From the NCBI RefSeq assembly GCF_001746915.1, contig NZ_MJGC01000044.1, forward strand, positions 1-64,000: a DNA stretch of 64,000 bases, given 5' to 3'. The position numbers and the translations under genes were made by a program. This DNA is from Desertifilum tharense IPPAS B-1220. GTDB taxonomy: Bacteria > Cyanobacteriota > Cyanobacteriia > Cyanobacteriales > Desertifilaceae. Shown piece after piece: positions 35,050 to 43,952 of this stretch. The notes beneath the pieces are model-generated. The model was not told where the DNA came from. It searched no databases and saw only the letters and a list, made by a program, of their open reading frames with translations. Within the stretch, counting starts at the first letter, position 1. Each line of letters opens with the position of its first letter.

Positions 35050-35871
35050 ATGAATACTCCTCTAATTGTTGCACCGCAATGGGTGGCTGACCGTCTCGAA
35101 GATCCTGAAATCATTATTATTGATTGTCGCTTTGCGTTGAACGATCCGCACTTGGGACGACAGCAGTATCTCGCCAGTCATCTACCAGGTGCGTATTATC
35201 TCGATTTAAATCGAGATATGTCGAGTCCGGTACAGCAACATGGGGGACGCCATCCGCTACCGGATATGGGAGAATTAGCCCGCAAGCTAGAAGGGCTAGG
35301 CATCAAGTTTAATCAGACTCAAGTCGTGGTTTACGATGACTCTAGAATGGCGTTTGCTGCGCGGTTGTGGTGGTTATTTCGCCATTTGGGTCACGATCGC
35401 GTTTCGCTGTTAGATGGGGGCTTCAGCGCTTGGCAAACGGCCGGATATCCGGTGAGTGAGGAGGTACCGGAACCGCGTCTGGGCGGGAGTTTTACGCCCC
35501 AAGTGCAGGCTGATGCTGTGGTGGATATTGAGGCGGTTAAGGCGCGAAAAGATTTACCGGGTGTTGTCTTAATTGATTCGCGAGAACGCGATCGCTATTT
35601 GGGAGAACGCGAACCGATCGATCCGGTTGCCGGCCATATTCCAGGGGCGATCAATTATCCTTGGCAAGAGGTGACAGACGATCGCGGTTTTGTGAAATCC
35701 CAGGAAGCGCAGCGCCAACGCTGGCAAGACATTGAAGCCGATCGAGAACTGATTGTTTACTGCGGTTCGGGGGTAACGGCGTGCGTTAATTTGCTATCGC
35801 TAGAACTTGCTGGAATTCAGGGTAGCAAGCTCTATGCTGGAAGTTGGAGCGATTGGTGTTCTTATGCATAA
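35050..35871 (+). CDS. sseA: 3-mercaptopyruvate/thiosulfate sulfurtransferase (two rhodanese domains)
   Basis: From the ATG at 35050 the protein has 273 residues: two rhodanese folds, the first inactive (about 1-130) and the second (about 145-270) carrying the active Cys238 in YCGSGVTAC. The loop CGSGVTA is the mercaptopyruvate-sulfurtransferase type rather than the thiosulfate type (CRxGx[R/T]). The reaction moves sulfur to a thiol acceptor or cyanide. Markers of the first domain are RFALNDPHLGRQQYLA and HIPGA-like LPGAYYLDL. A TTG 18 bases upstream is a less likely start. Confidence 0.83.
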   Translation: MNTPLIVAPQWVADRLEDPEIIIIDCRFALNDPHLGRQQYLASHLPGAYYLDLNRDMSSPVQQHGGRHPLPDMGELARKLEGLGIKFNQTQVVVYDDSRMAFAARLWWLFRHLGHDRVSLLDGGFSAWQTAGYPVSEEVPEPRLGGSFTPQVQADAVVDIEAVKARKDLPGVVLIDSRERDRYLGEREPIDPVAGHIPGAINYPWQEVTDDRGFVKSQEAQRQRWQDIEADRELIVYCGSGVTACVNLLSLELAGIQGSKLYAGSWSDWCSYA

Positions 35872-35955
35872 AACCTGCCCTATTCCCCCCATAGTTTGGA
35901 GATTTCGCCCCTAGAAAGTTACAGAGACCGCGATTTTTACCACGAGTCTACAATT

Positions 35956-36744
35956 ATGCTTCGCAAATTCGCTCTTCTCTTCTGCTTGGTCTTGTTTGCA
36001 GTTCTGTTAGCGCCTCCTGCCACTGCCCAAACACCGCTGACGCGGGCAGTGGTTCAAACAGTTCGCAACCAAGTCCAATTGATTCCCCGGCAGCAAACCC
36101 CGCGCCCTGCCCGAATTTCTGAGGAAATGCGATCGGAAGATGCCATCTCCACAGGACTTGCTTCTCTGGCGGAGTTACGGTTTAATGATGGTTCCCTAGC
36201 GCGGGTGGGAGAAAGTGCGGTGTTTCGGTTTGTGCCGAATACGCGCAATTTTCGGTTATCGAATGGCAATCTCTTATTATTAGTCCCCCCAGGGCGGGGA
36301 ACGACGCAAATTAATACGCCCAATGCGGCGGCGGGAATTCGCGGTTCGGCGCTGTTTGTGCGTTATGTGCCCAATAGCGATACCACCATTGTTGCGGCGC
36401 TAACCAATAGCGGGATTGAGGTAGCGAACCGGACGCGATCGCAAAGACAAGGTATCCAAGCCGGACAATTGGCGCTACTGGTGCGCGATCGCCTGGAGGC
36501 GGTTTATAATTTTGACCTCAATCAGTTCTATGAAACTAATGAGTTAGCCCAAGACTTAAGTTTAAATAGTCGCGATCCACAAATAACGGATGATAGCGCG
36601 ATTCGCGAAGCGATCCCTGCGGGAATCGCAGCCGTTAGAGCCGAAATTTTAGCAGCCTTATCCCAACCCCAACCCGCCCAAACCCCTTGGATACAACTGG
36701 CCGATCTCGAACAGTTCAGCGGAGTTCGTTCCCCATCCTCTTAA
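35956..36744 (+). CDS. Secreted FecR-domain protein
   Basis: From the ATG at 35956 the 262-residue protein starts with a Sec signal peptide (LFCLVLFAVLLAPPATAQ). The middle (about 40-150) is a FecR domain: ISTGLASLAELRFNDGSLAR, TQINTPNAAAGIRGSALFV. In FecR proteins the domain senses and binds envelope ligands, but here there is no membrane-spanning helix or sigma factor, so it is a free periplasmic form common in cyanobacteria. In the C-terminal part, the codons for SAIREAIPAGIA coincide with a palindromic repeat (36598-36629), suggesting a repeat has been absorbed into the frame. It converges on the M15-like gene with five bases between stops. Confidence 0.72.
   Translation: MLRKFALLFCLVLFAVLLAPPATAQTPLTRAVVQTVRNQVQLIPRQQTPRPARISEEMRSEDAISTGLASLAELRFNDGSLARVGESAVFRFVPNTRNFRLSNGNLLLLVPPGRGTTQINTPNAAAGIRGSALFVRYVPNSDTTIVAALTNSGIEVANRTRSQRQGIQAGQLALLVRDRLEAVYNFDLNQFYETNELAQDLSLNSRDPQITDDSAIREAIPAGIAAVRAEILAALSQPQPAQTPWIQLADLEQFSGVRSPSS
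36598..36629. repeat. Short palindromic repeat inside the FecR-domain gene
   Basis: GCGATTCGCGAAGCGATCCC followed by TGCGGGAATCGC: a 32-base sequence whose ends (GCGATTC / GGAATCGC) are near-inverted repeats. The same end pairs flank the longer element at 37127-37183. It is in frame and is translated as AIREAIPAGIA. Confidence 0.55.
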
Positions 36745-36749
36745 CGGAC

Positions 36750-37358
36750 TCAGAGATTCAACCAGCCTTCAATTCCCTTGCGAGTGGGAACCCCGGTTGG
36801 AGTAAACGTCCAAATGTCGCGTTTATGCTGGGGGCCATAGCTGATGTGGATAGGGCGATCGCTTCCGTAAAAATAAAGCGAGTCGAAGGGTAATTTTTGT
36901 TGCAAAATCCACTCCACCACTTGACAGCTAGGCGTATTCAGGATTCTAAAATCGGCAGCAGCCCCCAGGCGATCGCAATAATACTTCCCAGTCTTCTTCA
37001 CCTCATGGGCCATGTGCTGGTCTAAATGAGGCGCAACCCTGCCATTTTTTAAGCCAGTTATCGGATCTTTACGTTCCAAGAACTTTCTTAAATCAGGGGA
37101 ACAAAACCCATAGGTGAGTTGAAATTGCGATTCGCGAAGCGTTCGCGCAGCGTCTCCACCGGAGAATCCCTGCGGGAATCGCCCAAACTGCTCAATAATC
37201 GGATCGAGAATCTGCTGGTTTAAGGCTTGGAGTGCGGGAATCGTTTCCTGGGGATTTTCAGGAAACGGGTTAATCAACTCCGCATACTGGCGATAGGTTT
37301 GGGTACAGGTACAAAACTCAGTCAAACTCAAATATCGACCTAGCAGCACCTCATCCAT
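36750..37358 (-). CDS. Peptidase M15-like (hedgehog-fold) protein with an in-frame repeat insertion
   Basis: A 202-residue protein. An M15-like D-Ala-D-Ala peptidase fold is suggested by QHMAHEVKKTGKYYCDRLGAAADFRI (split; compare the SxHxxGxAxD motif) and the C-terminal HISYGPQHKRDIW. The usual catalytic Asp/His arrangement is not secure, so activity is doubtful. Residues about 59-77 (FPQGFSGGDAARTL) come from a dispersed palindromic repeat (37127-37183) inserted in frame. The ATG lies three bases after the ftsW/rodA stop and follows AGGGGG, so the two are one operon, which supports a cell-wall role. Named family unconfirmed. Confidence 0.55.
   Translation of the reverse strand: MDEVLLGRYLSLTEFCTCTQTYRQYAELINPFPENPQETIPALQALNQQILDPIIEQFGRFPQGFSGGDAARTLRESQFQLTYGFCSPDLRKFLERKDPITGLKNGRVAPHLDQHMAHEVKKTGKYYCDRLGAAADFRILNTPSCQVVEWILQQKLPFDSLYFYGSDRPIHISYGPQHKRDIWTFTPTGVPTRKGIEGWLNL
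37127..37183. repeat. Palindromic repeat inserted in frame in the M15-like gene
   Basis: On the plus strand GCGATTCGCGAAGCGTTCGC is followed by GCAGCGTCTCCACCGGAGAA and TCCCTGCGGGAATCGCCC. The pieces CGAAGCGTTCGCGCAGCG, CCACCGG and CCCTGCGGG are each nearly self-complementary. This is the general type of palindromic repeat seen across cyanobacterial genomes. It adds about 19 codons without breaking the reading frame. Confidence 0.7.
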
Positions 37359-37361
37359 CGC

Positions 37362-38594
37362 CTACCCCCTAGGCTGCTGAGGCTTGCGAAGGCGTTGGGG
37401 TGGGGGAGATGTCGGACGATTAGAATTGCGCGTTTTGCGGCGATGATGTTCTAAAGAAACCACATCCGCTTCATGATTCTCCCGCGCCACGCGAATCAGC
37501 AAACCCGCCGCCAGCAAACTGGCAATCATCGAGTTCCCCCCATAACTAAATAAGGGTAAAGGCAATCCCGTGGTCGGTAAAACCCCCGTCGTTACCCCAA
37601 TATTAATTAACGCTTGTCCCACCATTAAAGTCGTTGCGCCAATAGCCACCAATTGATAAATCAGTCGCCGCGCCTTCAAAGCCACCAATAACCCCAACGT
37701 GGCATAAGCGCCAAGCAACAGCATAAACAGCCAACTACCCACTAAGCCAAACTCTTCGGCATAGACAGCAAAAATAAAGTCAGTATATTGAATCGGTAAA
37801 TAAAATAACTTCTGTTGGGACATCCCCAAACCCGCACCCCAAAAACCGCCAGAACCAATCGCCAGTAGGCTTTGAATCAACTGATAGCCATCTTGTCCCG
37901 GATCGGCCCAGGGGTTGAGAAACGAAAGAATCCGCCGCCGTTGGTACTCGTTAATGGTCACGCTGAGACTGGCTAACAGGAAACCCGCGATCGCAGTTCC
38001 TCCCAAATAAAGATAGGGCAAACCCGCCGCCAACGCCACCAAAAACAGCGTCATCCCGCAAAAAGCCGCCGTACTCAAGTTGGGTTGTAGCAGAATTCCC
38101 ACCAAAACAGCCGCAAAAATCAATAGCCACTTCACCCGATGTTTCACCGTCAGGCGGTCCCACTGACTAAACAAACGAGCGCTTTGTAAAACCAAAAACG
38201 GCTTAATCAGTTCCGAGGGTTGTAGCGGGAAAGATCCTAAAAATAGCCAGCGCGTCGCACCATTAATCGTCGTTCCTACCCCAGGAATCAGCGTTGCAAC
38301 AATTAAGCCTAACAGAAATAAAACCGCCCAATTGGCAATACTCAAGGCATAGCGTAAGGGGAAGCGGATTAAAATCGTAAATCCCACCGAGCCAAATAGC
38401 ACAGAAAGCAATTGGCGCTTCACATAATACAAACCATCCCCCGACTCAGTTTCCGCAATAGGATAAGAAGCGGAAAACAAAGCCACGAGTCCAATAAATA
38501 ACCAAAGAAAGGTTAACCACCGCAAAAGGCGAGCTTCAATCGCCCATTGTTGGGAAGGACTATCAAACCAGGGAGAAAGGGAACGAATATCCAA
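37362..38594 (-). CDS. ftsW: FtsW/RodA-type peptidoglycan glycosyltransferase (SEDS)
   Basis: A 410-residue SEDS-family membrane protein with about ten helices. Family blocks are GATRWLFLGSFPLQPSELIK, QPNLSTAAFCGMTLF and TGLPLPLFSYGGNSMIASL, the last holding the GGS-like C-terminal signature. The C-terminal tail is basic and Pro-rich (RPTSPPPQRLRK). It polymerises lipid II in septal or elongation wall synthesis. FtsW against RodA is not resolved. The start is TTG, since no in-frame ATG lies near the conserved N-terminus. It heads an operon with the M15-like gene three bases downstream. Confidence 0.85.
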   Translation of the reverse strand: MDIRSLSPWFDSPSQQWAIEARLLRWLTFLWLFIGLVALFSASYPIAETESGDGLYYVKRQLLSVLFGSVGFTILIRFPLRYALSIANWAVLFLLGLIVATLIPGVGTTINGATRWLFLGSFPLQPSELIKPFLVLQSARLFSQWDRLTVKHRVKWLLIFAAVLVGILLQPNLSTAAFCGMTLFLVALAAGLPYLYLGGTAIAGFLLASLSVTINEYQRRRILSFLNPWADPGQDGYQLIQSLLAIGSGGFWGAGLGMSQQKLFYLPIQYTDFIFAVYAEEFGLVGSWLFMLLLGAYATLGLLVALKARRLIYQLVAIGATTLMVGQALINIGVTTGVLPTTGLPLPLFSYGGNSMIASLLAAGLLIRVARENHEADVVSLEHHRRKTRNSNRPTSPPPQRLRKPQQPRG

Positions 38595-38642
38595 AATCGC
38601 ACGGCTAGCATGAGGAACGCTAAAATTTTAGCCTACATGGTG

Positions 38643-38985
38643 GGGAAGAAGGGAATTGGGAATTGGGAGTTGGGGGTTGGGGAAGAAGGGGAATTGGGAG
38701 TTGGGAGTTAGGGGTTGGGGAAGAAGAGGATGGGGAGATGGGGGGATGGGGAGAAGAAGGGAGTTAGGAATTGGGAGTTGGGATTTGGGGAAGAATAAGA
38801 AGAGGAATTACAGGTTAATGCTGATTGACTTCCCTAATTCTCGGAAACTAGCACTCCTTCCCCCACTCGGAACTTTGCACTCCTTTCCCCACTCAGCACT
38901 CAGCACTTTCTACTCAGCACTCTCTTTCCCCCCACCCTCTTCCCCACTCAGCACTCAGCACTCAGCACTCAGCACTCAGCACTCT
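38643..38985. repeat. Large STRR region between ftsW and apcC
   Basis: About 340 bases of repeats. The left half (38643-38815) is runs of GGGAATTGGGAATT/AGTTGGG/GTTGGGGAAGAA type on the plus strand. A short unique stretch with TCGGAAACTAGCACTCC follows. The right half (38860-38985) is CACTCAG heptamers interspersed with pyrimidine tracts (TTTCCCCCCAC). Both are the heptamers seen at 33 kb and 50 kb. No gene is supported; the small frame here is repeat-encoded. Confidence 0.75.
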
Positions 38986-38997
38986 TTGGAAGTCAAA

Positions 38998-39022
38998 CAA
39001 AAAGGAGGTTATGAAAACCTCC
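38998..39022 (-). terminator. Rho-independent terminator of the apc operon
   Basis: On the minus strand a stem GGAGGTT / AACCTCC with loop TTCAT is followed by five T residues. It lies 41 bases after the apcC stop, at the expected end of apcABC mRNA. Confidence 0.75.
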
Positions 39023-39062
39023 CGAACCACATCACTGAACTGAAAAGCCTAAAAATTAGCGT

Positions 39063-39266
39063 TTAGAGCAAACCTGTATTGGTGCCAACTTTACCTGTAG
39101 CGAGTTCTACTTTGAGGATTTTGCCACCCATCTTCATGATGCGTTGCTGCTCGCGGAACCAGTTTTCGTAGGGAACGAGCTTGGTGAAGTAGGTGTTTTG
39201 GAGTTCGCGCTGAGTCCGAATACGAGTTTGGCTAGGAACGCAAGCCGTAACTTTAAACATCCGCAT
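39063..39266 (-). CDS. apcC: Allophycocyanin core small linker (Lc 7.8)
   Basis: A 67-residue protein matching the phycobilisome core linker almost throughout: MRMFKVTACVPSQTRIRTQR, ENWFREQQRI and KVELATGK. It caps and orders allophycocyanin trimers at the ends of core cylinders on the thylakoid surface. AGGAG precedes the ATG. It is the last gene of apcABC on the minus strand, 220 bases after apcB, a spacing that may hold an attenuation point because apcC is usually produced at lower level. Confidence 0.96.
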   Translation of the reverse strand: MRMFKVTACVPSQTRIRTQRELQNTYFTKLVPYENWFREQQRIMKMGGKILKVELATGKVGTNTGLL

Positions 39267-39486
39267 GAGTCGATTAGCTCCTGAAAGGGTGAGGAAAACT
39301 TTGAATTCTTATGGATCGATTAAATTTGACAATTTTAAAGTCTGAGTGTCAAGAGTCAATTTTAGACTGTTCAAACCCATCGATGTTTCACCAAAGGCTT
39401 TTCACAGGCTAAGACTCACTCTAGACTACCCAGACTCTATAAGTTGTAGGGCTGAAGACTTTAGCCTTAAGCGCTACAGCGGGTGC

Positions 39487-39972
39487 CTAGCTTAAGCCAG
39501 AGCAGATGTAGTCGAAGTAAACGCCCATTTCTTTGCCAGCGTCAGCGCCAACTAAGCTAGCGGTGACTTCTTTCATAGCTTGGATTGCTTGAACGGTAGC
39601 AGAAACGGGAACGCCCAAGGAGTTGTAGGTTTCTTTCAAACCGTTGAGAACGCGCTCGTCGAGGATGGAAGGATCGCCAGCGAGCATTGCGTAGGTGGAA
39701 TAACGCAGGTAGTAGTCGAGGTCGCGGATGCAAGCAGCATAACGACGAGTGGTGTACATGTTACCACCGGGACGGGTGATATCCGAGTACAGCAAGGACT
39801 TAGCAACTGCTTCTTTCACGATCGCAGCAGCGTTAGCGCTGATGGTGGTTGCTGCACGAACGCGCAGTTCGCCAGTCTTGAAGTAGCCTTTGAGTTTTTC
39901 TAAGGAGGAGGTATCCAGGTACTTACCTTGGACGTCGGAAGCGTTGATTACAGAGGTAATTGCGTCTTGCAT
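39487..39972 (-). CDS. apcB: Allophycocyanin beta subunit
   Basis: A 161-residue phycobiliprotein. The phycocyanobilin-binding Cys81 is in [14 protein letters not shown] and Asn71 (RPGGNMY), the methylated residue of beta subunits, is present. It pairs with ApcA to form trimeric discs of the phycobilisome core and absorbs near 650 nm. It lies 72 bases downstream of apcA in the apcABC order. Confidence 0.98.
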   Translation of the reverse strand: MQDAITSVINASDVQGKYLDTSSLEKLKGYFKTGELRVRAATTISANAAAIVKEAVAKSLLYSDITRPGGNMYTTRRYAACIRDLDYYLRYSTYAMLAGDPSILDERVLNGLKETYNSLGVPVSATVQAIQAMKEVTASLVGADAGKEMGVYFDYICSGLS

Positions 39973-40044
39973 TGTCGTTTTCGTTTGAACTTACGATTAC
40001 TGGGATTGTTTTTCGGTTGATTCGGTAAGCGGTTGAGGCAACCC

Positions 40045-40530
40045 TTACTGCATTGCACCGATCACGTAGTCGAAGTAAGAGCCAGCTTCTGCTGCGTCTT
40101 CACCAGACATCATGGAAGCAGCAACGTTCTTCATTGCGCGAACGCCTTCAGCAACGCCGTCAATGGGGGTTCCCAAAGACTTGTACATTTCACGAACGCC
40201 AACGATACCGATTTCTTCGATCGGGGTGACATCGCCTGCAACGATTCCGTAGGTGATCAGGCGCAGGTAGTAGTCGAGGTCGCGCAAGCAGGTTGCGGTC
40301 ATTTCTTCGCCGTAAGCGTTTCCACCAGGAGAAACAACGTCAGGGCGTTTTTGGAAGAGTTGGTCGCCAGCTTGCTTAACGATGCGCTCGCGAGAGTCGG
40401 TTAAGGTTTGAGCAATACGCAGACGGCGTTCGCCAGAGGTGACAAAGGTTTTGATCCGATCCAGTTCGCCAGGGCTGAGATAGCGAGCCTCAGCATCAGC
40501 GTTCACGATTGACTTCGTGACGATACTCAT
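40045..40530 (-). CDS. apcA: Allophycocyanin alpha subunit
   Basis: A 161-residue phycobiliprotein with Cys81 in [15 protein letters not shown] binding phycocyanobilin; [10 protein letters not shown] precedes it. The start ATG follows TTGGAGGAATCCACGA, a strong site. It heads apcA-apcB-apcC on the minus strand. Normally apcE lies directly upstream of apcA; here 4.8 kb of other sequence intervenes. Confidence 0.98.
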   Translation of the reverse strand: MSIVTKSIVNADAEARYLSPGELDRIKTFVTSGERRLRIAQTLTDSRERIVKQAGDQLFQKRPDVVSPGGNAYGEEMTATCLRDLDYYLRLITYGIVAGDVTPIEEIGIVGVREMYKSLGTPIDGVAEGVRAMKNVAASMMSGEDAAEAGSYFDYVIGAMQ

Positions 40531-40859
40531 TCGTGGATTCCTCCAAAAAGATATGTAACCAAGTGGGTCTGATAATAGCTGGCTTACGCCAATGCCGTTC
40601 TGAGTTGAGTCCTGCTTGAGTGAGTGAAGTTGAGAGTTGCTTGGTTATGCCTGAGCTTTTCTCGCCGTCATTGGTTTTTCTTGAGCAGGTAACTCAGTGA
40701 CTATCCGCAATTATTTTGCGGCATTGCGTTCGCATCCTAAATCAGTTCTTAACATTTTTTAATGTTATTCCTCATTTTTTCAGCCGCTTTGAGCGCCGCA
40801 ATCTTAGGCGCTGTCTGCCATTGGGAGTAGGATGAGGAAAGACTGTCGGGATAATCCTA
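40531..40859. promoter_or_regulatory. Divergent control region of apcA and the CheB-CheR gene
   Basis: 329 bases between apcA (minus) and the CheB-CheR gene (plus). It contains a perfect 16-base inverted repeat, AACATT TTTT AATGTT, at 40751-40766, about 220 bases before apcA, which could be an operator or hairpin. Long leaders are known for apcABC mRNA in other cyanobacteria. No sure -35/-10 pair is claimed. Confidence 0.45.
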
Positions 40860-43322
40860 ATGAGCGCTGCCAACCTTGACGATCGCCAACCAGCCTCCAA
40901 AATTGTTGCGATCGCAGCATCGGCTGGGGGAATCAAAGCCATTGCGAGTGTGATTGGGGAGTTGCCAGCCGATTTCCCGGCGGCGATCGCGATCGTCCAG
41001 CATCTGTCGCGCCAAGTTCCTTCCCTGCTGCCAGAAATTTTTGCTCGCAAAACCGCTTTGAAGGTGAAACAGGCGGAAATGGGCGATTTACTGATCGCCG
41101 GACAGATTTATGTCGCCCCTCCGAATTACCACCTGATTATTAATGCCGATCGCACCCTATCGCTGACTCAAACCGAACTTGTTCATCACGTCCGCCCTTC
41201 AGCCGAGTTGCTTTTTGAATCGGCGGCTCACAGTTATCGCGAAAATGCGATCGCGATCGTCCTAACCGGCACCGATCGAGATGGTTCCCTCAGCGTTCAA
41301 ACCATCAAGCAGATGGGCGGTATTGTCATTGCTCAATGTCCAGCGACAGCAGAATATCAGGGAATGCCCCAATCTACCCTCGATACTGGGGCCGTTGATT
41401 TACTTTTGCCGATTGGTGAAATATCCTCTAACCTAATCAGGCTCATTGGCTCAACGCCTAAAATTCCAATGGCTATTAATGAAGAAGATCGTTTATTTGA
41501 AGCCCTTTTAGAATATTTAAGACAGGTACGCGGCTTTGATTTTACAGGCTATAAACCCTCTTCTCTGAAGCGACGCATCCGCAAACAAATGCAGGTTCGC
41601 GGTCTAGAAACTTTTGGCGATTATCTAGACTATCTCGAAGTTCATCCAGAAGAGTTTTCAGCTTTATTCAATACGGTTTTAATTAACGTTACGGGTTTCT
41701 TTCGAGATCCAGAAGCTTGGAAATATCTCGACGCTCAGATTGTGCCGGCGATTCTGGCGCAAAAAACTCCAGATCTGCCTATTCGCGTCTGGAGTGCTGG
41801 ATGCGCTTCTGGAGAAGAAGCCTATACCCTAGCGATGTTGCTCGCAGAGCATTTAGATATCGAGCAGTTTCGCCAACGGGTCAAAATTTATGCCACCGAT
41901 GTTGATGAAGAAGCCCTAGCGCAAGCTCGTCAAGCCAGCTATGAAGCAAAAGCCGTTGAAGCAATTCCAACGGCTTTATTAGAGCGATATTTCGATGTGG
42001 TGACAGGGCGCTATGTTTTTCGGGCAGACTTGCGACGGGCTGTGATTTTTGGTCGCCACGACTTGGTTCAAGATGCTCCTATTTCTCGTTTAGATTTGTT
42101 AGTTTGCCGCAATACGTTGATGTATTTTAATGCGGAGACGCAAAGACGGATTTTGTCGCGGTTCCATTTTGCTTTAAACGATTCAGGTGCATTGTTTCTG
42201 GGCAAGGCTGAGATGTTGTTAACCCATAGCAGCTTATTTACCCCTCTGAGTTTGCAGCATCGGATTTTCTCACGGGTATCGCGGATTAATCCGCGCGATC
42301 GCTTGTTGGTTTTGGCCCAAACTGGAGATGAAGAAGCAGAGAATCGATTAGCCATCAATATGCAATTGCGAGAAGCGGCTTTTAATAGCGTGCCGGTTGC
42401 TCAAATTGTCGTTGATTTCAATGGCACTTTGGTCATGGCAAACAGTTTAGCAAGGTCTTTATTTAGAATTAACCTACAAGATGTGGGCAAACCTTTACAG
42501 GATTTGGAGATTTCTTACCGTCCTGTGGAGTTGCGATCGCACATCGAAAAAGTTTACAGCGATCGCAATTCAGTCCTAATCTCAAGCGTCCACTACGCGC
42601 AGCCAGACAAACTCCCCCAGTTTCTGGATGTACAGATTACCCCGCTTCAGACCAACACTAATGGGTATATCGGCGTTAGCATCAGCTTTATTGATGTCAC
42701 GGGCTATCATGAGTTACAAGCGGAGTTGCACCGCTACAACCAGGAACTCGAAACGGCAAATGAAGAATTGCAATCGAGTAACGAGGAACTTGAAACCACC
42801 AATGAAGAACTGCAATCCACCAATGAAGAGTTAGAAACCACCAACGAGGAATTGCAATCCACCAATGAAGAATTGGAAACAATGAATGAGGAATTGCAAT
42901 CCACCAACGAGGAACTTCAAACCATTAATGACGAACTGCGAATTCGGACTGTTGAGTTAAATCAAAGCAATGCGTTTTTAAATTCAATTCTTGGCAGCTT
43001 GCGGGGAGGAGTGGTGGTTATCGATCGTCAATACAATGTTTTGACGTGGAATGGAGAAGCCGAGAACCTTTGGGGACTCCGCGCTGAGGAAGTTCAGGGT
43101 CATTCGCTGTTTAGTCTAGATATTGGCTTACCTGTAGAACATTTAGGAGAGCCGATTCGTAATTGTTTAGTTGGAAGCGAAAAATATCAAGAAGCAATTT
43201 TACAAGCCACTAACCGCCGGGGACGCGCGATTCAATGTCGAGTCAGCATTACTCCGTTAAATGGTCATGAGGAAAATCAACGACGAGGGGTCATTTTATT
43301 AATGGAAGAAATAGAAAGTTGA
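40860..43322 (+). CDS. CheB-CheR-PAS fusion protein without a kinase domain
   Basis: An 820-residue protein. CheB methylesterase (about 12-200): active Ser21 (AASAGG), His48 (VQHLS) and Asp141 (GTDRDG). CheR methyltransferase (about 209-470): FDFTGYKPSSLKRRI and AdoMet motif SAGCASGEEAY. A PAS-like region (about 500-615). A long coiled coil of (N)EELQS(T/S)/NEELETT heptad-style repeats (about 626-700). A final PAS domain (about 705-815). These fused proteins normally end in a histidine kinase; here the chain stops. The kinase appears as a separate gene 631 bases on. Target proteins of the methyl modification are unknown, as no chemoreceptor is in the window. Position inside the apc locus is unusual. 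Confidence 0.85.
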   Translation: MSAANLDDRQPASKIVAIAASAGGIKAIASVIGELPADFPAAIAIVQHLSRQVPSLLPEIFARKTALKVKQAEMGDLLIAGQIYVAPPNYHLIINADRTLSLTQTELVHHVRPSAELLFESAAHSYRENAIAIVLTGTDRDGSLSVQTIKQMGGIVIAQCPATAEYQGMPQSTLDTGAVDLLLPIGEISSNLIRLIGSTPKIPMAINEEDRLFEALLEYLRQVRGFDFTGYKPSSLKRRIRKQMQVRGLETFGDYLDYLEVHPEEFSALFNTVLINVTGFFRDPEAWKYLDAQIVPAILAQKTPDLPIRVWSAGCASGEEAYTLAMLLAEHLDIEQFRQRVKIYATDVDEEALAQARQASYEAKAVEAIPTALLERYFDVVTGRYVFRADLRRAVIFGRHDLVQDAPISRLDLLVCRNTLMYFNAETQRRILSRFHFALNDSGALFLGKAEMLLTHSSLFTPLSLQHRIFSRVSRINPRDRLLVLAQTGDEEAENRLAINMQLREAAFNSVPVAQIVVDFNGTLVMANSLARSLFRINLQDVGKPLQDLEISYRPVELRSHIEKVYSDRNSVLISSVHYAQPDKLPQFLDVQITPLQTNTNGYIGVSISFIDVTGYHELQAELHRYNQELETANEELQSSNEELETTNEELQSTNEELETTNEELQSTNEELETMNEELQSTNEELQTINDELRIRTVELNQSNAFLNSILGSLRGGVVVIDRQYNVLTWNGEAENLWGLRAEEVQGHSLFSLDIGLPVEHLGEPIRNCLVGSEKYQEAILQATNRRGRAIQCRVSITPLNGHEENQRRGVILLMEEIES
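42735..42960 (+). repeat. Internal tandem repeat encoding the coiled coil
   Basis: About five copies of a 42-base unit built from AATGAAGAATTGCAATCCAC- and AACGAGGAACTTGAAACCAC-like 21-base halves, encoding NEELQST/NEELETT. The copies are nearly identical in protein but vary in codons, so they are maintained by selection on the coil rather than recently duplicated. Confidence 0.7.
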
Positions 43323-43448
43323 ACTAAAAAGTCAAGATTTGCTCATCTCAGGATAACTTCAGCCTAGCGATAGGCGATTTCATGGGGATAAAGCTGCTAC
43401 TTATGGAACGATTGCAGGCTATTGACAAGGATTATGGAGGAAAATTCG

Positions 43449-43811
43449 ATGCCGCACGAAGTTGCCAAAGAGCGCACTCAATTAGCAATGGAACATGCTC
43501 GTTTAGCCGAACGCCACGGAATGCAGCTTGTAGAGAGAGGAAAAACTTTGCAGCAATCTGCCAGTTCCCAAGCAGCGGGTCAGTTTATTGAACGCCAAGG
43601 GGAGCTGGTTCAACAGCACGCCAAAAATGCTTTTGAGCTGGCGAAAACAGCCTTTGAATCGAGCGGTGAGGCGGCAAATCAAGCCTATGAAGCGTCTGTT
43701 GAAGAACACAGCAAGGCTACGGAAGAGTATACTAAAGCGATTCGAGAATTTGCCGAGTTAGCCCAAGACCACATTGAGCAATCTCAAGCTCGGATTAAGG
43801 AGGTGAAATAA
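43449..43811 (+). CDS. Small helical protein between the CheB-CheR and kinase genes
   Basis: The ATG at 43449 is preceded by GGAGGAAAA; an earlier frame start (TTG 43422) is less likely. The 120-residue product is almost all helix, rich in Ala, Glu and Gln with heptad-like hydrophobic spacing (HAKNAFELAKTAFESSGEAA), and has no membrane segment. It resembles phasin-like or adaptor proteins in look only. It is the middle gene of a plus-strand signalling cassette, so a partner role for the CheB-CheR fusion or the kinase is possible but unproved. Confidence 0.6.
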   Translation: MPHEVAKERTQLAMEHARLAERHGMQLVERGKTLQQSASSQAAGQFIERQGELVQQHAKNAFELAKTAFESSGEAANQAYEASVEEHSKATEEYTKAIREFAELAQDHIEQSQARIKEVK

Positions 43812-43952
43812 AAATCTCTGGATCGGGGCTTGATGAGACAAAAACTAAATTAATACATTCAATAATAACCCCAGACCAATAGTTTTATTGGTTAACGCTT
43901 ATAAAATAGCAAACAGGGTGCTTTTACTTTATAACAATCAGCTTTAAGCGTT

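Noticed and set aside
38643..38985. Tandem arrays resembling a CRISPR
   Set aside because: Units are 7 bases and directly adjacent with no unique spacers; no cas genes are near. They are STRR heptamers.
42735..42960. Tandem 42-base units as a DNA repeat element
   Set aside because: Codon variation among units with conserved protein shows a selected coiled coil, not a mobile or CRISPR repeat.
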